Below are positions 22,964 to 32,966 of a stretch of DNA of 64,000 nt, in pieces. Under the pieces are notes generated by a model that saw only the letters and a program-made list of their open reading frames with translations, ran no database searches and had not been told where the DNA came from. The translations under genes were made by a program, and so were the position numbers. Source of the DNA: an uncultured Bacteroidota bacterium (GTDB taxonomy: Bacteria; Bacteroidota; Bacteroidia; Flavobacteriales; Flavobacteriaceae); assembly GCA_902586905.1 (NCBI GenBank), contig CACIJH010000003.1, positions 60,303-124,302 on the forward strand, read 5' to 3'. Within the stretch, counting starts at the first letter, position 1, and every line of letters starts with the position of its first letter.

Positions 22964-24934
22964 ATGGCTAAAAAAGAAAAAACTCCGAATAAAAAAAGCA
23001 ACCTTAGTTCCTATTGGCTGTATGGCTTGATTGCTGTGTTTTTTATCAGCATGTCCTATTTCAATAATGGTGGCGTTTCAAGCGATCAGCGCATCAACAT
23101 CTCAACATTTGAACGATTTTTGAATGACGATGAAGTGGAGCGTGTATTGGTCATCAATAAAAGCTTGGCACAAGTCACGATCAAGGATGATGCTTTACAG
23201 ACCTCAAAGCATAAAAAAGCTCGCTCGGCGGACTTTTTGGGTCGATCAAATTCGGGTGGTCCGCATTACGAGTTTGAAGTAGGTAATCTCGAAATTTTCC
23301 AAACAAAATTGGAGGAGGCAAAAAGCAATGGAATTGCATTTGACTATGATTTTAAGACTGTCGAGAATCGCTGGTTTGATGTGGTGCTCAGTTTTTTACC
23401 CTTAATTCTCATTATTGGTGTCTGGATTTTTCTGATGCGCAGAATGTCTGGTGGTGGCGCTGGCGGTGGTGGTCAGATCTTTAATATCGGAAAATCGAAG
23501 GCAAAGCTTTTTGATGAAAAATCAAACGTCAAAATAACATTTAAAGATGTTGCTGGTCTTGAGGGTGCAAAAGAAGAAGTGCAAGAAATTGTGGACTTTC
23601 TCAAAAATCCCAAAAAATATACAGTCCTAGGGGGTAAAATCCCAAAAGGAGCTTTACTTGTGGGGCCTCCTGGAACAGGAAAAACCCTTTTGGCAAAAGC
23701 AGTCGCTGGAGAAGCAAAAGTGCCTTTTTTCTCTCTTTCTGGTTCGGACTTTGTGGAAATGTTTGTTGGGGTTGGAGCTTCTCGGGTTCGTGATTTGTTT
23801 AAGCAAGCAAAAGACAAGTCTCCTGCAATTATTTTTATAGATGAAATTGATGCTATTGGTCGAGCACGTGGAAAAAACAATATGACTGGTTCGAATGATG
23901 AGCGTGAAAACACCTTGAATCAGTTGCTTACTGAGATGGATGGATTTGGAACAGACACCAACGTAATTGTTTTGGCAGCAACAAATCGTTCGGATGTTTT
24001 GGATAAAGCACTTATGCGAGCTGGACGCTTCGATCGTCAAATCTATGTTGATTTGCCTGATTTGCGAGAGCGTGAAGAAATTTTTAAAGTACACCTCAGA
24101 CCTCTAAAAGTTGACACCAAACTTGATACGAGCTTTTTGGCCAAACAAACCCCTGGGTTTTCTGGGGCTGACATTGCTAATGTTTGTAATGAATCGGCTC
24201 TTATTGCTGCACGAAAAAATAAGAAAAAGGTAAATCGTCAAGATTTCTTAGATGCCGTTGATAGAATTGTTGGTGGGTTGGAGAAAAAGAATAAGATTAT
24301 CACTCCCTCTGAGAAGAAAACCATTGCCTTCCACGAAGCAGGTCATGCCACAGTCAGTTGGATGCTAGAGCATGCAGCTCCACTTGTGAAGGTTACTATT
24401 GTGCCTCGAGGTCAATCGCTTGGCGCAGCATGGTACCTACCCGAAGAGCGTCAAATTGTCCGCACAGAACAAATGCTCGACGAAATGTGTGCAACTTTAG
24501 GAGGTAGAGCTGCTGAGCAGATTATTTTTGGAAAAATCTCAACAGGTGCACTTAGTGATCTTGTCAAGGTAACGCGACAAGCACGTGCGATGGTAACTGT
24601 TTATGGGCTTAATGATAAAATTGGAAACATCACTTACTACGACAATAATGGTCAAAGTGAATTCGGATTTACCAAGCCATACAGTGAAGAAACTGCAAAA
24701 CAAATAGATGAGGAAATTTCAAAAATCGTAGAGCGTGAATATAAAAGAGCGATCAGTTTGTTGCGCAAACACAAAAAGAAACTTTCAGAGCTAGCTGAAC
24801 ATCTTCTTGAAAAAGAAGTGATTTTCAAAGATGATTTGGTGAGTATCTTTGGGAAGCGACCTTTTGAGAAAGAGGAAGCCGCTGAGGAAAAAGATAAGAC
24901 ATCTCCTACAGAGAAAGCAGCGAAATCCACATAG
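22964..24934 (+). CDS. ftsH: ATP-dependent zinc metalloprotease FtsH
   Basis: 656 residues. Two membrane helices (about 17-34 and 137-157) flank a periplasmic domain; a Gly-rich linker (GGGAGGGGQ) leads to the AAA+ domain with Walker A GPPGTGKT (about 233-240), Walker B IIFIDEID and the Arg finger region AGRFDRQI; the zinc site HEAGH is near 456-460. Degrades membrane proteins and, in many bacteria, LpxC. The C-terminus is charged and low in complexity. It begins 2 nt after rsfS. Confidence 0.97.
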   Translation: MAKKEKTPNKKSNLSSYWLYGLIAVFFISMSYFNNGGVSSDQRINISTFERFLNDDEVERVLVINKSLAQVTIKDDALQTSKHKKARSADFLGRSNSGGPHYEFEVGNLEIFQTKLEEAKSNGIAFDYDFKTVENRWFDVVLSFLPLILIIGVWIFLMRRMSGGGAGGGGQIFNIGKSKAKLFDEKSNVKITFKDVAGLEGAKEEVQEIVDFLKNPKKYTVLGGKIPKGALLVGPPGTGKTLLAKAVAGEAKVPFFSLSGSDFVEMFVGVGASRVRDLFKQAKDKSPAIIFIDEIDAIGRARGKNNMTGSNDERENTLNQLLTEMDGFGTDTNVIVLAATNRSDVLDKALMRAGRFDRQIYVDLPDLREREEIFKVHLRPLKVDTKLDTSFLAKQTPGFSGADIANVCNESALIAARKNKKKVNRQDFLDAVDRIVGGLEKKNKIITPSEKKTIAFHEAGHATVSWMLEHAAPLVKVTIVPRGQSLGAAWYLPEERQIVRTEQMLDEMCATLGGRAAEQIIFGKISTGALSDLVKVTRQARAMVTVYGLNDKIGNITYYDNNGQSEFGFTKPYSEETAKQIDEEISKIVEREYKRAISLLRKHKKKLSELAEHLLEKEVIFKDDLVSIFGKRPFEKEEAAEEKDKTSPTEKAAKST

Positions 24935-24967
24935 TTTATTATCTTTATAGTTTCAAACATCAATGGC

Positions 24968-25582
24968 TTGAAACGACTCTTTTCATCCTTTTTTAAAGGC
25001 AGTTCAAAAACCGAAAAAAAAGAGGAAACGGTACGCAGTAAATATATGCCCGCCGAAGAAACGCCTATCGAAGAAGGTTTTACCTTAAAATTTACAGAAC
25101 AGGGGGGGAAGTTTATATACTGCGAGAATAAGGAAGAGTCTGTCAAAGTTTTTAAAAATATACTTGCCGAAAATCACTGGAGTGATTGTGAAATGCTTTG
25201 CTTACGCCCCAAACTGCAAGAGCAATATCTAAGACCATCCATCACACCAACCAAAACGAACTTGAATGCTCGTTTTTTTCTCACTGACTGCGAGTTTTTG
25301 GTTGCCCACGATGGAAGCATTATCATGTGTGCAGAACAAATTGCCAATCATAAGCTAACTGACTTGCCCGAAAATTTTGTCATTATTGCTGGTACAAAAC
25401 AACTCACTGATACCCTGAGTGAAGGCCTTAAAGGGATCAAGCACAAATACAAAAAAAATATCCCCATCAACATTACATCTATAAAACATTTTAAAAAAAA
25501 TACTACAGATAGCGACGATAGCTTTCTGACTTACGGACTACCCACAAAGCATGTGTACCTGATCCTTATAGAAGATTTTTAA
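24968..25582 (+). CDS. LUD-domain protein (LutC-like)
   Basis: 204 residues. Weak LUD (LutB/LutC-like) similarity: FLTDCEFLVAHDGSIIMCAEQ and LPENFVIIAGTKQLTDTL, which resemble the region of LutC where the conserved ligand site lies. The basic N-terminus with SSFFKGSSKTEKKEE is typical of its flavobacterial relatives next to ftsH. The start is TTG at 24968; the nearby ATG at 24963 is out of frame. Its stop overlaps the ATG of cdsA by 1 nt. Biochemical role unknown. Confidence 0.75.
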   Translation: MKRLFSSFFKGSSKTEKKEETVRSKYMPAEETPIEEGFTLKFTEQGGKFIYCENKEESVKVFKNILAENHWSDCEMLCLRPKLQEQYLRPSITPTKTNLNARFFLTDCEFLVAHDGSIIMCAEQIANHKLTDLPENFVIIAGTKQLTDTLSEGLKGIKHKYKKNIPINITSIKHFKKNTTDSDDSFLTYGLPTKHVYLILIEDF

Positions 25583-26376
25583 TGGACAGTTTTATCAAAA
25601 GATCTCTGGTTGGTCTTGCCTATGCTGGCGTATGGGTTGCATCATTGTTGTATGATTCCCCTGAGCCATATCTTTTATTGCTACTTGTTATTGCCTCCAT
25701 AGCAGCATTTGAAATGTTGAAGCTATTTAACATTCGTTCTTCACTTCTACTTTTTACACTATGTATAGGAACAGTTAGCTTGGTTTTATCAAACGTGATG
25801 ATGATTTATATTGCCATCATTTCAGTTGCATGTCAATTGCTATTGGCATGGTTGCTATTTATGCGCAAAAGCCTTCCATTGCATAGCCCTATCCTTGCGT
25901 GTTTGTTATGTCTTACTCATCTGCTATTTCCATTATTTATTATAAGCGAGGTATCCATCACAGAACTTCCTTTGTTTACCACCGAACTCACTTTGGGAGT
26001 ATTGTTTTTTATTTGGGGCACAGATGCGATGGCATACAGTTTTGGAACGCTGTTTGGAAAAACACCACTGTTTCGTGCTGTGTCTCCTAAAAAATCAGTT
26101 GAGGGTGCTGTTGCTGCTGTACTTTTCAGCCCAGTCATTGCTTTAATCAATGGTCAGATTTTTTCTAATGATGATTACTCCTATTGGCTTGTTATGGGAA
26201 TTTTGATTAGCATCACTTCAATTGTTGGTGATTTGGTACAGAGTCAATTCAAGCGCACTGTTGGGGTGAAAGATAGTGGAACCATTCTGTTGGGACATGG
26301 TGGGATGTATGACCGAATTGATAGTTTAATTTTTACAATTCCTTTTGTTTATTTATATATCTATATTATTCAATAA
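25582..26376 (+). CDS. cdsA: Phosphatidate cytidylyltransferase
   Basis: Integral membrane enzyme of 264 residues with about 8 hydrophobic segments; makes CDP-diacylglycerol from phosphatidate and CTP. The C-terminal signature SITSIVGDLVQSQFKRTVGVKDSG...LLGHGGMYDRIDS matches the CDP-DAG synthase motif with its acidic residues, and SPKKSVEGA precedes it. Next to psd, two steps of phosphatidylethanolamine synthesis; the pssA step is not in the window. Confidence 0.95.
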   Translation: MDSFIKRSLVGLAYAGVWVASLLYDSPEPYLLLLLVIASIAAFEMLKLFNIRSSLLLFTLCIGTVSLVLSNVMMIYIAIISVACQLLLAWLLFMRKSLPLHSPILACLLCLTHLLFPLFIISEVSITELPLFTTELTLGVLFFIWGTDAMAYSFGTLFGKTPLFRAVSPKKSVEGAVAAVLFSPVIALINGQIFSNDDYSYWLVMGILISITSIVGDLVQSQFKRTVGVKDSGTILLGHGGMYDRIDSLIFTIPFVYLYIYIIQ

Positions 26377-26378
26377 TC

Positions 26379-27029
26379 ATGTTTCACAGAGAAGGATTTA
26401 AAATCATTACTGTCACCTTTTTAATTGTCATTGCAATAACGATTGGTTCAGACTATTATCTAGACACTCTTTGGGTGAAAAAAACAGTTCAAGCTGTGAC
26501 TTTGATTTTTCTTGTTTTGGTCCTTCAATTTTTTAGAAATCCCAAAAGACCACCTATCGAAAGTAACTCACAAATCATTGCCCCCGCCGATGGTAAAATT
26601 GTCATCATTAAAGAGGTTGAAGAACCAGAATACTTTCAGGATAAAAGACTTCAAGTTTCTATATTTATGTCTCCCTTGAATGTTCATGTCACTCGCTATC
26701 CAGCAAGTGGAAAGATTGTATATAGCAAATATCACCCTGGGAAATATTTAGTCGCTTGGCATCCAAAATCATCAGATCTAAATGAAAGAACAACAATTGT
26801 CATTGACAATCCTTTGTTTGGGTCTGTCTTGTATCGCCAAATCGCTGGAGCAGTGGCTCGACGCATCGTAAATTATGCGCAAAAAGGAAATGCTGCTGTT
26901 CAAGGTCATGATGCAGGTTTTATCAAATTTGGCTCTCGAATTGATTTGTTTTTACCACTAGGAACCAAAGTGAATGTCAGTCTGAATGAACGTGTTAAAG
27001 GCGGTGTAACATTAATCTGTGAGGCATGA
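26379..27029 (+). CDS. psd: Phosphatidylserine decarboxylase proenzyme
   Basis: Short-form PSD of 216 residues that makes phosphatidylethanolamine. N-terminal membrane segment(s), then ADGKIVIIKEV, VSIFMSPLNVHVTRYPASG and the self-cleavage site in IKFGSRIDLF, where the Ser near residue 185 becomes the pyruvoyl group. It starts 2 nt after cdsA and overlaps the ACBP gene by 4 nt (ATGA). Confidence 0.94.
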   Translation: MFHREGFKIITVTFLIVIAITIGSDYYLDTLWVKKTVQAVTLIFLVLVLQFFRNPKRPPIESNSQIIAPADGKIVIIKEVEEPEYFQDKRLQVSIFMSPLNVHVTRYPASGKIVYSKYHPGKYLVAWHPKSSDLNERTTIVIDNPLFGSVLYRQIAGAVARRIVNYAQKGNAAVQGHDAGFIKFGSRIDLFLPLGTKVNVSLNERVKGGVTLICEA

Positions 27030-27292
27030 ACGATGTAATTGTTAAAACAACTGACTTTGAGATTGCTGCGGCTTGGGTAACAAAAAATTTTATGACCATT
27101 CCCAAGGATGATCTCCTTCGCCTCTATGCATTTTATAAGGTTGCAAATGGAATGCGCCATGAACCAAACAACAGACAACCCATTGTCAGTGCATTTAAAG
27201 TCAACGCGATTATGCAGGCAACTCATTTGTCGAGTGATACAGCAAAAAGAGAGTATGTAGGGTTGGTCAATAAATTAAAACAAAAGGATTAG
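27026..27292 (+). CDS. Acyl-CoA-binding protein
   Basis: 88-residue ACBP-family protein: LLRLYAFYKVANGMRHEP corresponds to the helix-2 signature (LYxxYKQAT.G), and SAFKVNAIMQATHLSSDTAKREYVGLVNKL to helices 3-4. It buffers long-chain acyl-CoA in the cytosol. Translationally coupled to psd by a 4-nt overlap and converging on valS with a 4-nt overlap. Confidence 0.85.
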   Translation: MNDVIVKTTDFEIAAAWVTKNFMTIPKDDLLRLYAFYKVANGMRHEPNNRQPIVSAFKVNAIMQATHLSSDTAKREYVGLVNKLKQKD

Positions 27293-29913
27293 CCCTGTAG
27301 TTTGGCGATTTGCTGCTCAATTTGGCTGATTTTTTCTAGGGCGTCACTTTCCTTTTTTCTTTCGATTTGGACAACCTGCTCAGGTGCATTATCTACAAAA
27401 CGAGTGTTGCTCAGCTTTTTTTGCACACCCACCAAAAATCCTTTATGATAGTTTAATTCCTCTGTGAGTTTGGCAATCTCCTCCTCAGGGTTTTCAACAG
27501 AAAACGGGAGATAATAAGCTGCAGTTCCCACACGAAATGGCAATACTTGCTGGGGTAGGTCTTTGACGACTTGAAAAGAATCAATGTTTGCCAGTTTAGA
27601 AATTACATTTTCATAATACTCTGCTTGTGAAGATGTTTCCAACAACTGCATGGGTGCTTTAGTGGAGATATTTTTTTGCTTTCTGATCGATCGAATCGAA
27701 GTAATCATTTCCATGGTATGTGAGAACACAGAAAGAGTGTGATCATCTATTTCTGATGTAGCAGGCCAAGAAGAAACGACAAGTGCTTCCTCTTTTGTGC
27801 GATCAGTAATAATGTGCCAAAGCTCCTCGCTTAAAAACGGCATAAACGGGTGAAGCAACCTTAAATTATTTTCAAAAATCTCTATCAATTCAGCATGGGT
27901 TTGGGCATCAATAGGACTGCCATAAGCAGGTTTGATCAGCTCTAGTAACCATGAACAAAAGTCATCCCATATCAATTTATAAATACACATGAGTGCATCT
28001 GAAATTCTGTATTTTGAAAAATGATCATTGACTAAATCGAGTTCTTTTTGAAATTTACTTTTGTACCAAGTCAAGCTTTGTTTGGCTGTGGCATCTTGTG
28101 GTTGTGAGTCATCAATTTCCCAACTCTGAATAAGGCGATGAGCATTCCAAATTTTATTGGCAAAATTCTTTCCCTGCTGACAAAGTGCTTCATCGAAAAG
28201 CAAATCATTTCCAGCTGACGAGCTCAACAATAGTCCAACGCGAACACTGTCGGCACCATATTTTTCTATCAATGCTAGTGCATCTGGTGAATTGCCCAGC
28301 TGTTTGGACATCTTGCGTCCTTGACTATCTCGTACCAATCCAGTGAGATATACATTTTGAAAAGGCTGCTGATTTCGAAAAGCATAGCCCGACATCAACA
28401 TACGAGCAACCCAGAAAAATAAAATATCAGGACCTGTTACCAAGTCTTGTGTTGGATAATAATATTGAATTTCTTCATTCTCGGGAAAACGAATTCCATC
28501 AAAAACAGAAATAGGCCACAACCAAGATGAGAACCAGGTGTCGAGAACATCGTCCTCTTGCCTTAAATCCTGTTCTTCTAGAGAAGGGTTTTTGGCTTTT
28601 TTGCGTGCTTTTTCCAAAGCCTCCTCTTTGGTAATCGCAACGACAAAATCTTGTTTGCCAGACCCATAATAGTAGGCAGGAATCTGTTGCCCCCACCACA
28701 ATTGACGTGATATGTTCCAATCGCGAATATTGGTCATCCAGTGGCGATAAGTGTTCATGAATTTTTTTGGAAACAGTTGAACAGTCCCATCTTCAACAGC
28801 TGAGAGTGCAGGCTTGGCAAGTTCTTCCATTTTCAAAAACCATTGATCCGAAAGCCTTGGCTCAACAACTGCTTTGGTTCTCTCGGAAAGCCCAACTTTA
28901 TGGGTGTGGGATTTTGTTTCTAACAGTTTTCCTGATGATTTTAATTCAGCAACCACCAACTTTCGTACATCAAATCGATCTTTGCCCTCGTAGTGCAAAC
29001 CATCTGCATTGAGCGTGCCATTGGGATTGAAAATATCAATAAATTCCAGATTGTGTTTGTTACCCAACATCTTATCATTTTCGTCATGAGCAGGAGTGAT
29101 TTTCAGGCATCCTGTTCCAAACTCAACATCAACATATGTGTCTGTGATGATTGGAATCTCTCTGTTGACAATAGGAACAATTACTTTTTTGCCATGGAGT
29201 TGCGTAAATCGTTCATCGTCGGGATGCACAGCAACAGCAGTATCCCCCATTATTGTTTCTGGTCGTGTAGTGGCAATGGTTACTGTCTCATTGCTATCGA
29301 CAACTTGATATTCGATGGAATAGATTTTACCTTGTGTTTCCTCATACACCACTTCTTCGTCGGAGAGCGTCGTTTGTGCTTCTGGATCCCAGTTTACCAT
29401 TCGATAACCTCGATAGATAAGACCACGCTCATACAGGTCAACAAAAACCTGTAAGACAGATGCTGTCATTGCATCATCCAATGTGAATTTGGTTCGATTC
29501 CAATCACATGAGCAACCAAGTTTTTTGAGCTGATCTAGAATGATACCCCCATGCTCATGTGTCCAGTCCCAAGCATGTTTTAAGAATTCCTCTCGGCTGA
29601 GATCTTCTTTTTTTACACCCATATCTGCCAACTTTTGCACCACTTTCGCCTCAGTGGCGATAGAGGCATGATCAGTGCCAGGAACCCAGCAGGCGTTCAG
29701 TCCTAGCATTCGTGCACGTCGGATGAGTACATCTTGCAAAGTATTGTTCATCATGTGCCCCATATGCAAAACTCCTGTTACATTGGGTGGAGGAATGACA
29801 ATTGTATAGGGTTTGCGAGAATCAGGTTTTGAATGAAAATAATCGTTTGCCAACCAATAGGCATACCATTTTTCGGCAATCTGCGTGGCGTTAAATTTGT
29901 TGGGAGAACCCAT
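27289..29913 (-). CDS. valS: Valine--tRNA ligase
   Basis: 874 residues, normal for bacterial ValRS. Class I signatures HMGH in NVTGVLHMGHMMNNTL and KMSKQ in GRKMSKQLGNSPDA; editing domain with TTRPETIMGDTAVAVHP; C-terminal coiled coil (about 815-874, EEIAKLTEELNYHKGFL). ATG at 29913 is chosen over TTG at 29916. A TACTTTTG box is at 29939-29946. Confidence 0.97.
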   Translation of the reverse strand: MGSPNKFNATQIAEKWYAYWLANDYFHSKPDSRKPYTIVIPPPNVTGVLHMGHMMNNTLQDVLIRRARMLGLNACWVPGTDHASIATEAKVVQKLADMGVKKEDLSREEFLKHAWDWTHEHGGIILDQLKKLGCSCDWNRTKFTLDDAMTASVLQVFVDLYERGLIYRGYRMVNWDPEAQTTLSDEEVVYEETQGKIYSIEYQVVDSNETVTIATTRPETIMGDTAVAVHPDDERFTQLHGKKVIVPIVNREIPIITDTYVDVEFGTGCLKITPAHDENDKMLGNKHNLEFIDIFNPNGTLNADGLHYEGKDRFDVRKLVVAELKSSGKLLETKSHTHKVGLSERTKAVVEPRLSDQWFLKMEELAKPALSAVEDGTVQLFPKKFMNTYRHWMTNIRDWNISRQLWWGQQIPAYYYGSGKQDFVVAITKEEALEKARKKAKNPSLEEQDLRQEDDVLDTWFSSWLWPISVFDGIRFPENEEIQYYYPTQDLVTGPDILFFWVARMLMSGYAFRNQQPFQNVYLTGLVRDSQGRKMSKQLGNSPDALALIEKYGADSVRVGLLLSSSAGNDLLFDEALCQQGKNFANKIWNAHRLIQSWEIDDSQPQDATAKQSLTWYKSKFQKELDLVNDHFSKYRISDALMCIYKLIWDDFCSWLLELIKPAYGSPIDAQTHAELIEIFENNLRLLHPFMPFLSEELWHIITDRTKEEALVVSSWPATSEIDDHTLSVFSHTMEMITSIRSIRKQKNISTKAPMQLLETSSQAEYYENVISKLANIDSFQVVKDLPQQVLPFRVGTAAYYLPFSVENPEEEIAKLTEELNYHKGFLVGVQKKLSNTRFVDNAPEQVVQIERKKESDALEKISQIEQQIAKLQG

Positions 29914-29938
29914 CAAGAGGTCAGTTATTTTTGTGCTA

Positions 29939-29946
29939 CAAAAGTA
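29939..29946 (-). promoter_or_regulatory. -7 box of valS
   Basis: Minus-strand TACTTTTG, inside a small inverted repeat (GCTAC/GTAGC around TTTT). Predicted leader about 20 nt. No T-box-like leader is visible. Confidence 0.4.
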
Positions 29947-30023
29947 GCTAACAACAATTGATTAAAAAAGCTATTGATAATCTGAAGAAAATTTTTTTAT
30001 ATTTATACAAAAAGATCCATATC

Positions 30024-30410
30024 ATGAAAAGCTACAAATATATTATCGCAATTGTATTCTTTATATCCTACTTTACTGTATCTGCACAGGCTGAAATTAC
30101 ATTCGAAACTGATGTGATAGATTATGGCACAATCAAAAAAGGAGATGATGGACTTCGTGAATTTAAATTCACAAACACTGGTTCTACTCCTCTATTCATC
30201 ACGCAAGTTCGATCGTCTTGTGGGTGTACAATTCCAAAAAAGCCAACAGACTCTATCATGCCAGGTGCTGAGGAGGTGATTGAAGTAAAGTATGACACCA
30301 ATCGAGTTGGCCCTATTCGCAAGACCATTTCTGTTAGTTCCAATGCTGTGAGTCCTGTGGTTGCATTGCAAATCAAAGGTTTGGTTGAAGAACCTGTGGA
30401 GGAAGAATAA
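30024..30410 (+). CDS. DUF1573 secreted protein
   Basis: 128 residues from ATG 30024: signal peptide (about 1-20, TVSAQAE) followed by one DUF1573 domain with an Ig/ASPM-like fold: FETDVIDYGTIKKGDDGLREFKFTNTG, RSSCGCTIPKKP and a final IQVKGLVEEP-like strand. The two Cys of SSCGC are typical. Abundant in Bacteroidota and of unknown function, probably cell-surface adhesion or assembly. An upstream in-frame Met at 29958 would put hydrophilic residues before the signal peptide and is rejected. Confidence 0.85.
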   Translation: MKSYKYIIAIVFFISYFTVSAQAEITFETDVIDYGTIKKGDDGLREFKFTNTGSTPLFITQVRSSCGCTIPKKPTDSIMPGAEEVIEVKYDTNRVGPIRKTISVSSNAVSPVVALQIKGLVEEPVEEE

Positions 30411-30488
30411 CTACAATAGCTGGTCTTTTTAGACCTTTTATCGAACTTCATAGAAGTAAATTTTGCATCTTTGCAACAAAATTGACAA

Positions 30489-31703
30489 ATGCCTAAAATT
30501 TCGTTGAAAGGGAAGAATCTACCAACTTCTCCCATTCGAAAATTATCGAAGTATGCAACAGACGCAAAGGCCAAAGGAATCGACGTCATTCACCTAAATA
30601 TTGGTCAGCCTGACATTGATACCCCTGCAAAAGCACTTCAAGCAATTCAATCTTTTGATAAAAATGTGTTGGCCTATGGTCCATCTGAGGGGTCATTGGC
30701 ATATCGTCAAAAAATGTGTTCGTACTTCGCAAAACACAATATCGAAGTACAGCCAGATGATATTTTGGTCACAACAGGCGCTAGTGAAGCGATTATAATG
30801 ACCTTGGACTGCATCACCAACGAGGGGGATGAGCTTATTATTCCAGAGCCCTTTTATGCAAATTATGATACGTTTGCTGCTGCATGTGGCGTGAAGGTTG
30901 TGCCTGTATCATCGACAATTGATAGCAATTTTTCATTACCTCCAATTGATGTAATCGAAGGAAAAATAAATGCAAAAACACGAGCGATCTTTATTTGTAA
31001 TCCAAACAATCCTACTGGGCATGTATATTCAAAAAAGGAGCTCAATGATTTAGCAACCCTAGTAAAAAAGCACGATTTATTTTTAATCGTCGATGAAGTG
31101 TATCGTGAATTTATATATGATGGGGCAGTCCATCACTCAGTCTTAACGATTTCGGGACTTGAAGAGCATGCAATTCTAGTGGATTCCATGTCAAAAAGAT
31201 ACAGCATGTGTGGTGCTAGAATTGGTTGTTTGGTGTCCAAAAACAAAGAGGTTATGGATGCTGGGCTAAAGTTCGCACAATCCCGACTCTCCCCTCCTAC
31301 TCTGGGGCTACATGCCTCCGAAGCTGCCATGGATGAACCACTGAGTTATCTTAATGAAGTCACGAAAACATATCTTGAGAGACGAAACACCTTGGTTGGA
31401 TTACTCCAACAGATTCCAGGGATAACTGTCAGCGTTCCTTTAGGGGCTTTCTACTGTCTTGTGCAGCTTCCTATTGATGATACAGACGTGTTTGCCAAGT
31501 GGCTATTAACCTCCTTCAATCACAATGGAAAAACAGTCATGGTAGCACCTGCATCGGGGTTTTATGGTGATCGCAGTCTTGGAAAATCTTTGATTCGAAT
31601 TGCATTTGTACTCAACATTGAGCGGTTGAAAGAAAGTGTCATTATCCTTGAAAAAGCATTAGTGGCCTATCCTCATACCTTGACATTAAAAGCGCATTCA
31701 TGA
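30489..31703 (+). CDS. PLP-dependent aminotransferase, class I/II
   Basis: 404-residue fold-type I aminotransferase close to aspartate aminotransferases of the Igamma type. HLNIGQPDIDTP, NPNNPTGHVYS, DEVYREFIYDG and the PLP lysine in VDSMSKRYSMCGARIG are visible, with the substrate carboxylate Arg in IRIAFV. Amino donor and acceptor cannot be fixed. It overlaps murB by 4 nt. Confidence 0.9.
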   Translation: MPKISLKGKNLPTSPIRKLSKYATDAKAKGIDVIHLNIGQPDIDTPAKALQAIQSFDKNVLAYGPSEGSLAYRQKMCSYFAKHNIEVQPDDILVTTGASEAIIMTLDCITNEGDELIIPEPFYANYDTFAAACGVKVVPVSSTIDSNFSLPPIDVIEGKINAKTRAIFICNPNNPTGHVYSKKELNDLATLVKKHDLFLIVDEVYREFIYDGAVHHSVLTISGLEEHAILVDSMSKRYSMCGARIGCLVSKNKEVMDAGLKFAQSRLSPPTLGLHASEAAMDEPLSYLNEVTKTYLERRNTLVGLLQQIPGITVSVPLGAFYCLVQLPIDDTDVFAKWLLTSFNHNGKTVMVAPASGFYGDRSLGKSLIRIAFVLNIERLKESVIILEKALVAYPHTLTLKAHS

Positions 31704-32713
31704 TTAGGCAAGGCGTTTCGCTCAAAACCTATAATAGTTTTGGAGTAGTTGCCAAAGCTGCCTTGTTTGCAGTTGAAAAAAGTAAAGAAGACCTACAATT
31801 GATTCTTAAAGATGAGCGTTTTCGTTCGGCTTGGATTTTAGGCGGTGGAAGCAATACAGTGTTTTGCGATTCCCCAAAACAACCCATCATCCACGTCGAT
31901 ATTGCTGGTATTAAAATTATTGAAGAGGACAACGATGATGTTGTGATTAATGTTGGTGCAGGTGTCAACTGGCACGAATTGGTATTATGGTCTTTGGAGC
32001 AGGGGTTTGGAGGTCTTGAAAACTTATCCTTAATACCTGGAAATGTTGGTGCTGCTCCGATTCAAAATATTGGTGCCTATGGCGTTGAGCTTCAAGATGT
32101 TTTTGAAAGATGTTCATTCGTTTACAGAAACAATCAAATCATAGAAACATTTGATAAAGCAGCATGCAAATTTGGCTACAGAGATTCTATTTTTAAAAAT
32201 GAATTGAAGAATAAAGTTGTGATTACTGATGTTAGCTTACGTCTAAAAAAGAGGAACTACAAGCTTAACACCTCCTACGGCGCGATTGAACAAGAGCTAT
32301 TGTCCAACAATATCAGTGTGCCAAGCCCAAAAGATGTTTCAGATGCTGTCATCAACATTCGATCGACCAAATTACCAGATCCTAAACAACTGGGCAATGC
32401 AGGTAGTTTTTTTAAAAACCCAATTGTAAGCAAGAGTCAATTTCAAAAGCTGAAGACATCATTTGCCGATATTCCTCATTATACCCAACCCAATGGAGAT
32501 TATAAAATCCCTGCTGCTTGGCTTATTGAGCAAGTTGGGATGAAAGGTATTCGTGAGGGCGAAGTGGGGACACACAAACATCATGCGCTAGTGTTGGTAA
32601 ATTATGGAAATGCCAGTGGGCAGGACATCAAGTCTTTTAGTCTTAACGTGCAAGAAAAAGTGCAAAACCATTTTAACATTCTATTGCAACCAGAAGTAAA
32701 TTTCTGTTGTTAA
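31700..32713 (+). CDS. murB: UDP-N-acetylmuramate dehydrogenase
   Basis: 337-residue FAD enzyme that reduces UDP-GlcNAc-enolpyruvate to UDP-MurNAc. LKTYNSFGV start, FAD-binding ILGGGSNTVFCD, GLENLSLIPGNVGAAPIQNIGAYG, catalytic Ser in GNAGSFFKNP and the end IREGEVGTHKHHALVLVNYGNASG. The E. coli-like length fits type I MurB. Overlaps the aminotransferase by 4 nt. Confidence 0.96.
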   Translation: MIRQGVSLKTYNSFGVVAKAALFAVEKSKEDLQLILKDERFRSAWILGGGSNTVFCDSPKQPIIHVDIAGIKIIEEDNDDVVINVGAGVNWHELVLWSLEQGFGGLENLSLIPGNVGAAPIQNIGAYGVELQDVFERCSFVYRNNQIIETFDKAACKFGYRDSIFKNELKNKVVITDVSLRLKKRNYKLNTSYGAIEQELLSNNISVPSPKDVSDAVINIRSTKLPDPKQLGNAGSFFKNPIVSKSQFQKLKTSFADIPHYTQPNGDYKIPAAWLIEQVGMKGIREGEVGTHKHHALVLVNYGNASGQDIKSFSLNVQEKVQNHFNILLQPEVNFCC

Positions 32714-32728
32714 CACTATCTTTGTTTT

Positions 32729-32938
32729 ATGAAACTATTTTTACTCAGTGTTTTGCTTATCGGACTTGCATTTGCAGGGATTGCAATCAAAATTTGGGCA
32801 AAAAAAGGTGGTGAGTTTGCAGGTACATGCGCGAGCCAAAGTCCTTTTTTAAACAAGGATGGCGAGCCCTGTGGCTTGTGTGGTAAAATGCCTGCGCAAC
32901 AAAAGGACTGTGACCTGCCGCATCCACAACAGAACTGA
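32729..32938 (+). CDS. Small secreted or membrane-anchored Cys protein
   Basis: 69 residues: one hydrophobic segment (about 3-22) that may be a signal anchor, then a conserved segment KKGGEFAGTCASQSP, DGEPCGLCGKMP and DCDLP, with four Cys (CASQ, CGLC, DCD) after the membrane. The CGLC motif resembles a small metal or redox centre. Similar short proteins occur next to murB or sigma genes in Flavobacteria. Function unknown. Confidence 0.7.
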   Translation: MKLFLLSVLLIGLAFAGIAIKIWAKKGGEFAGTCASQSPFLNKDGEPCGLCGKMPAQQKDCDLPHPQQN

Positions 32939-32966
32939 GAGCTTCTCAGGTCTGAAAAAAAACAGA

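Noticed and set aside
23473..24094. Two 146-codon minus-strand frames inside ftsH
   Set aside because: They lie opposite the AAA+ domain, overlap each other and look like mirror frames of a conserved gene.
32859..32966. N-terminal extension of the sigma factor by 36 residues
   Set aside because: It overlaps the small Cys protein in another frame and shows no sigma-like sequence.
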